A stretch of DNA of 64,000 nt from Bog-756 sp052326605 (lineage in GTDB: Bacteria > Actinomycetota > Acidimicrobiia > Acidimicrobiales > RAAP-2): positions 21,520 to 85,519 of the forward strand of contig JBKQMB010000042.1 in assembly GCA_052326605.1 (NCBI GenBank), in the 5' to 3' direction. The notes beneath the pieces were generated by a model. The model was not told the DNA's origin, made no database searches, and was given only the letters and a program-made list of their open reading frames with translations. The position numbers and the translations under genes were made by a program. Positions 63,798 to 64,000 of the stretch are shown piece by piece (position 1 is the stretch's first letter; each line of letters opens with the position of its first letter).

Positions 63798-64000
63798 TCA
63801 GCGGATAGGTGAGATGTCCCGTGACCAGCGGTTTCGCCAGTCGATGAGCTTCGCCGTGAGGATGAACGCCACTGCGAGTGCGAGTTGAGCCAGCCGGTGA
63901 ACCTGTTTGCGATCGGTGTTGCGTCTCATCTGGCCATAGTTGCTGAGCCACGAGTTCGTGCGTTCCACTGGCCACCGAAGACCCATCGGTTGTTTCGTCG
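63798..64000 (-). CDS. IS5-like DDE transposase, C-terminal part (cut by window end)
   Basis: The frame is open at the window end, so only the last 67 or so residues are visible. RWPVERTNSWLSNYGQMRRN contains the terminal catalytic Glu of the DDE triad (VERT), and ALAVAFILTAKLIDWRNRW is the usual C-terminal helix of IS5-type transposases. Less GC-rich than neighbours. Completeness cannot be judged. Confidence 0.75.
   Translation of the reverse strand, partial: TKQPMGLRWPVERTNSWLSNYGQMRRNTDRKQVHRLAQLALAVAFILTAKLIDWRNRWSRDISPIR
63798..64000. mobile_element. Insertion sequence, partial (IS5-like)
   Basis: Inferred from the transposase end. Outer boundary not seen. Confidence 0.6.

Noticed and set aside
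63544..63888. A 114-codon plus-strand ORF near the window end
   Set aside because: It overlaps the transposase on the other strand and has low-complexity composition with no motif.

Overview
The window is about 64 kb of high-GC (roughly 68-70 percent by eye), densely coded chromosome. It probably comes from an uncultured or poorly known actinobacterium, and my best guess is class Acidimicrobiia. Supporting signs are the single-chain pyruvate dehydrogenase E1 (AceE), a SufU-type scaffold beside SufS and SufC, a PduO cobalamin adenosyltransferase, an LCP wall-polymer ligase, a RipA-like NlpC/P60 hydrolase, Thr/Ser/Pro-rich tails on exported proteins, many GTG starts, and short TANNNT boxes placed 6-10 nt before start codons as in leaderless actinobacterial transcripts. 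The taxonomic call is inference. No rRNA, tRNA or CRISPR array was seen.

Layout. 1-11.3 kb: a thioesterase (cut by the window edge), a GNAT enzyme, a fatty acyl-CoA ligase and an SDR that diverge over a KstR-like palindrome, a VOC protein, a decayed phospholipase-D-like lipoprotein gene, an Lgt-like membrane protein, an SDR, an NlpC/P60 hydrolase, a dienelactone hydrolase and a metallopeptidase-like gene. 11.3-18.6 kb: homologues of three ethylmalonyl-CoA-pathway enzymes (Mcl lyase, methylsuccinyl-CoA dehydrogenase, MaoC-type mesaconyl-CoA hydratase), with a GT-C-like membrane protein and MutY. 18.6-25.8 kb: hydrolases, flavin reductase, RmlC-like epimerase, SDR, a RodZ-C-like membrane protein and an S9 oligopeptidase.

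25.9-35.6 kb is a split SUF iron-sulfur assembly locus. sufB, a small Cys-rich gene, sufD, a Rieske protein and one sufC are on the plus strand. A second sufC, sufS and sufU are on the minus strand. A dienoyl-CoA isomerase gene and an LCP gene lie in between. 35.6-41.2 kb: glycogen-debranching-type glucosidase, MBL hydrolase, acyl-CoA dehydrogenase, an exported protein and an HhH-GPD protein. 41.4-53.1 kb holds the pyruvate dehydrogenase and lipoylation genes: aceE, and further on lpd, an E2 acyltransferase and a LipB-LipA fusion. RNase HI, an HSD10-like SDR, a DrrAB-like ABC exporter and a methyltransferase lie between them. 53.1-64 kb: M24 peptidase, atypical SDR, metH diverging from pduO, then pepA, gpsA, an unrecognised conserved gene and the end of an IS transposase.

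The genes fit an aerobic heterotroph that activates and oxidises acyl-CoAs and may assimilate acetyl-CoA through the ethylmalonyl-CoA route, which needs B12. SUF and lipoyl synthase supply Fe-S and lipoyl cofactors to the 2-oxoacid dehydrogenases. The most unusual features are the LipB-LipA fusion, the duplicated sufC in a strand-split suf locus with a new Cys-rich neighbour, a small leader ORF coupled to sufU, and the number of leaderless promoters.
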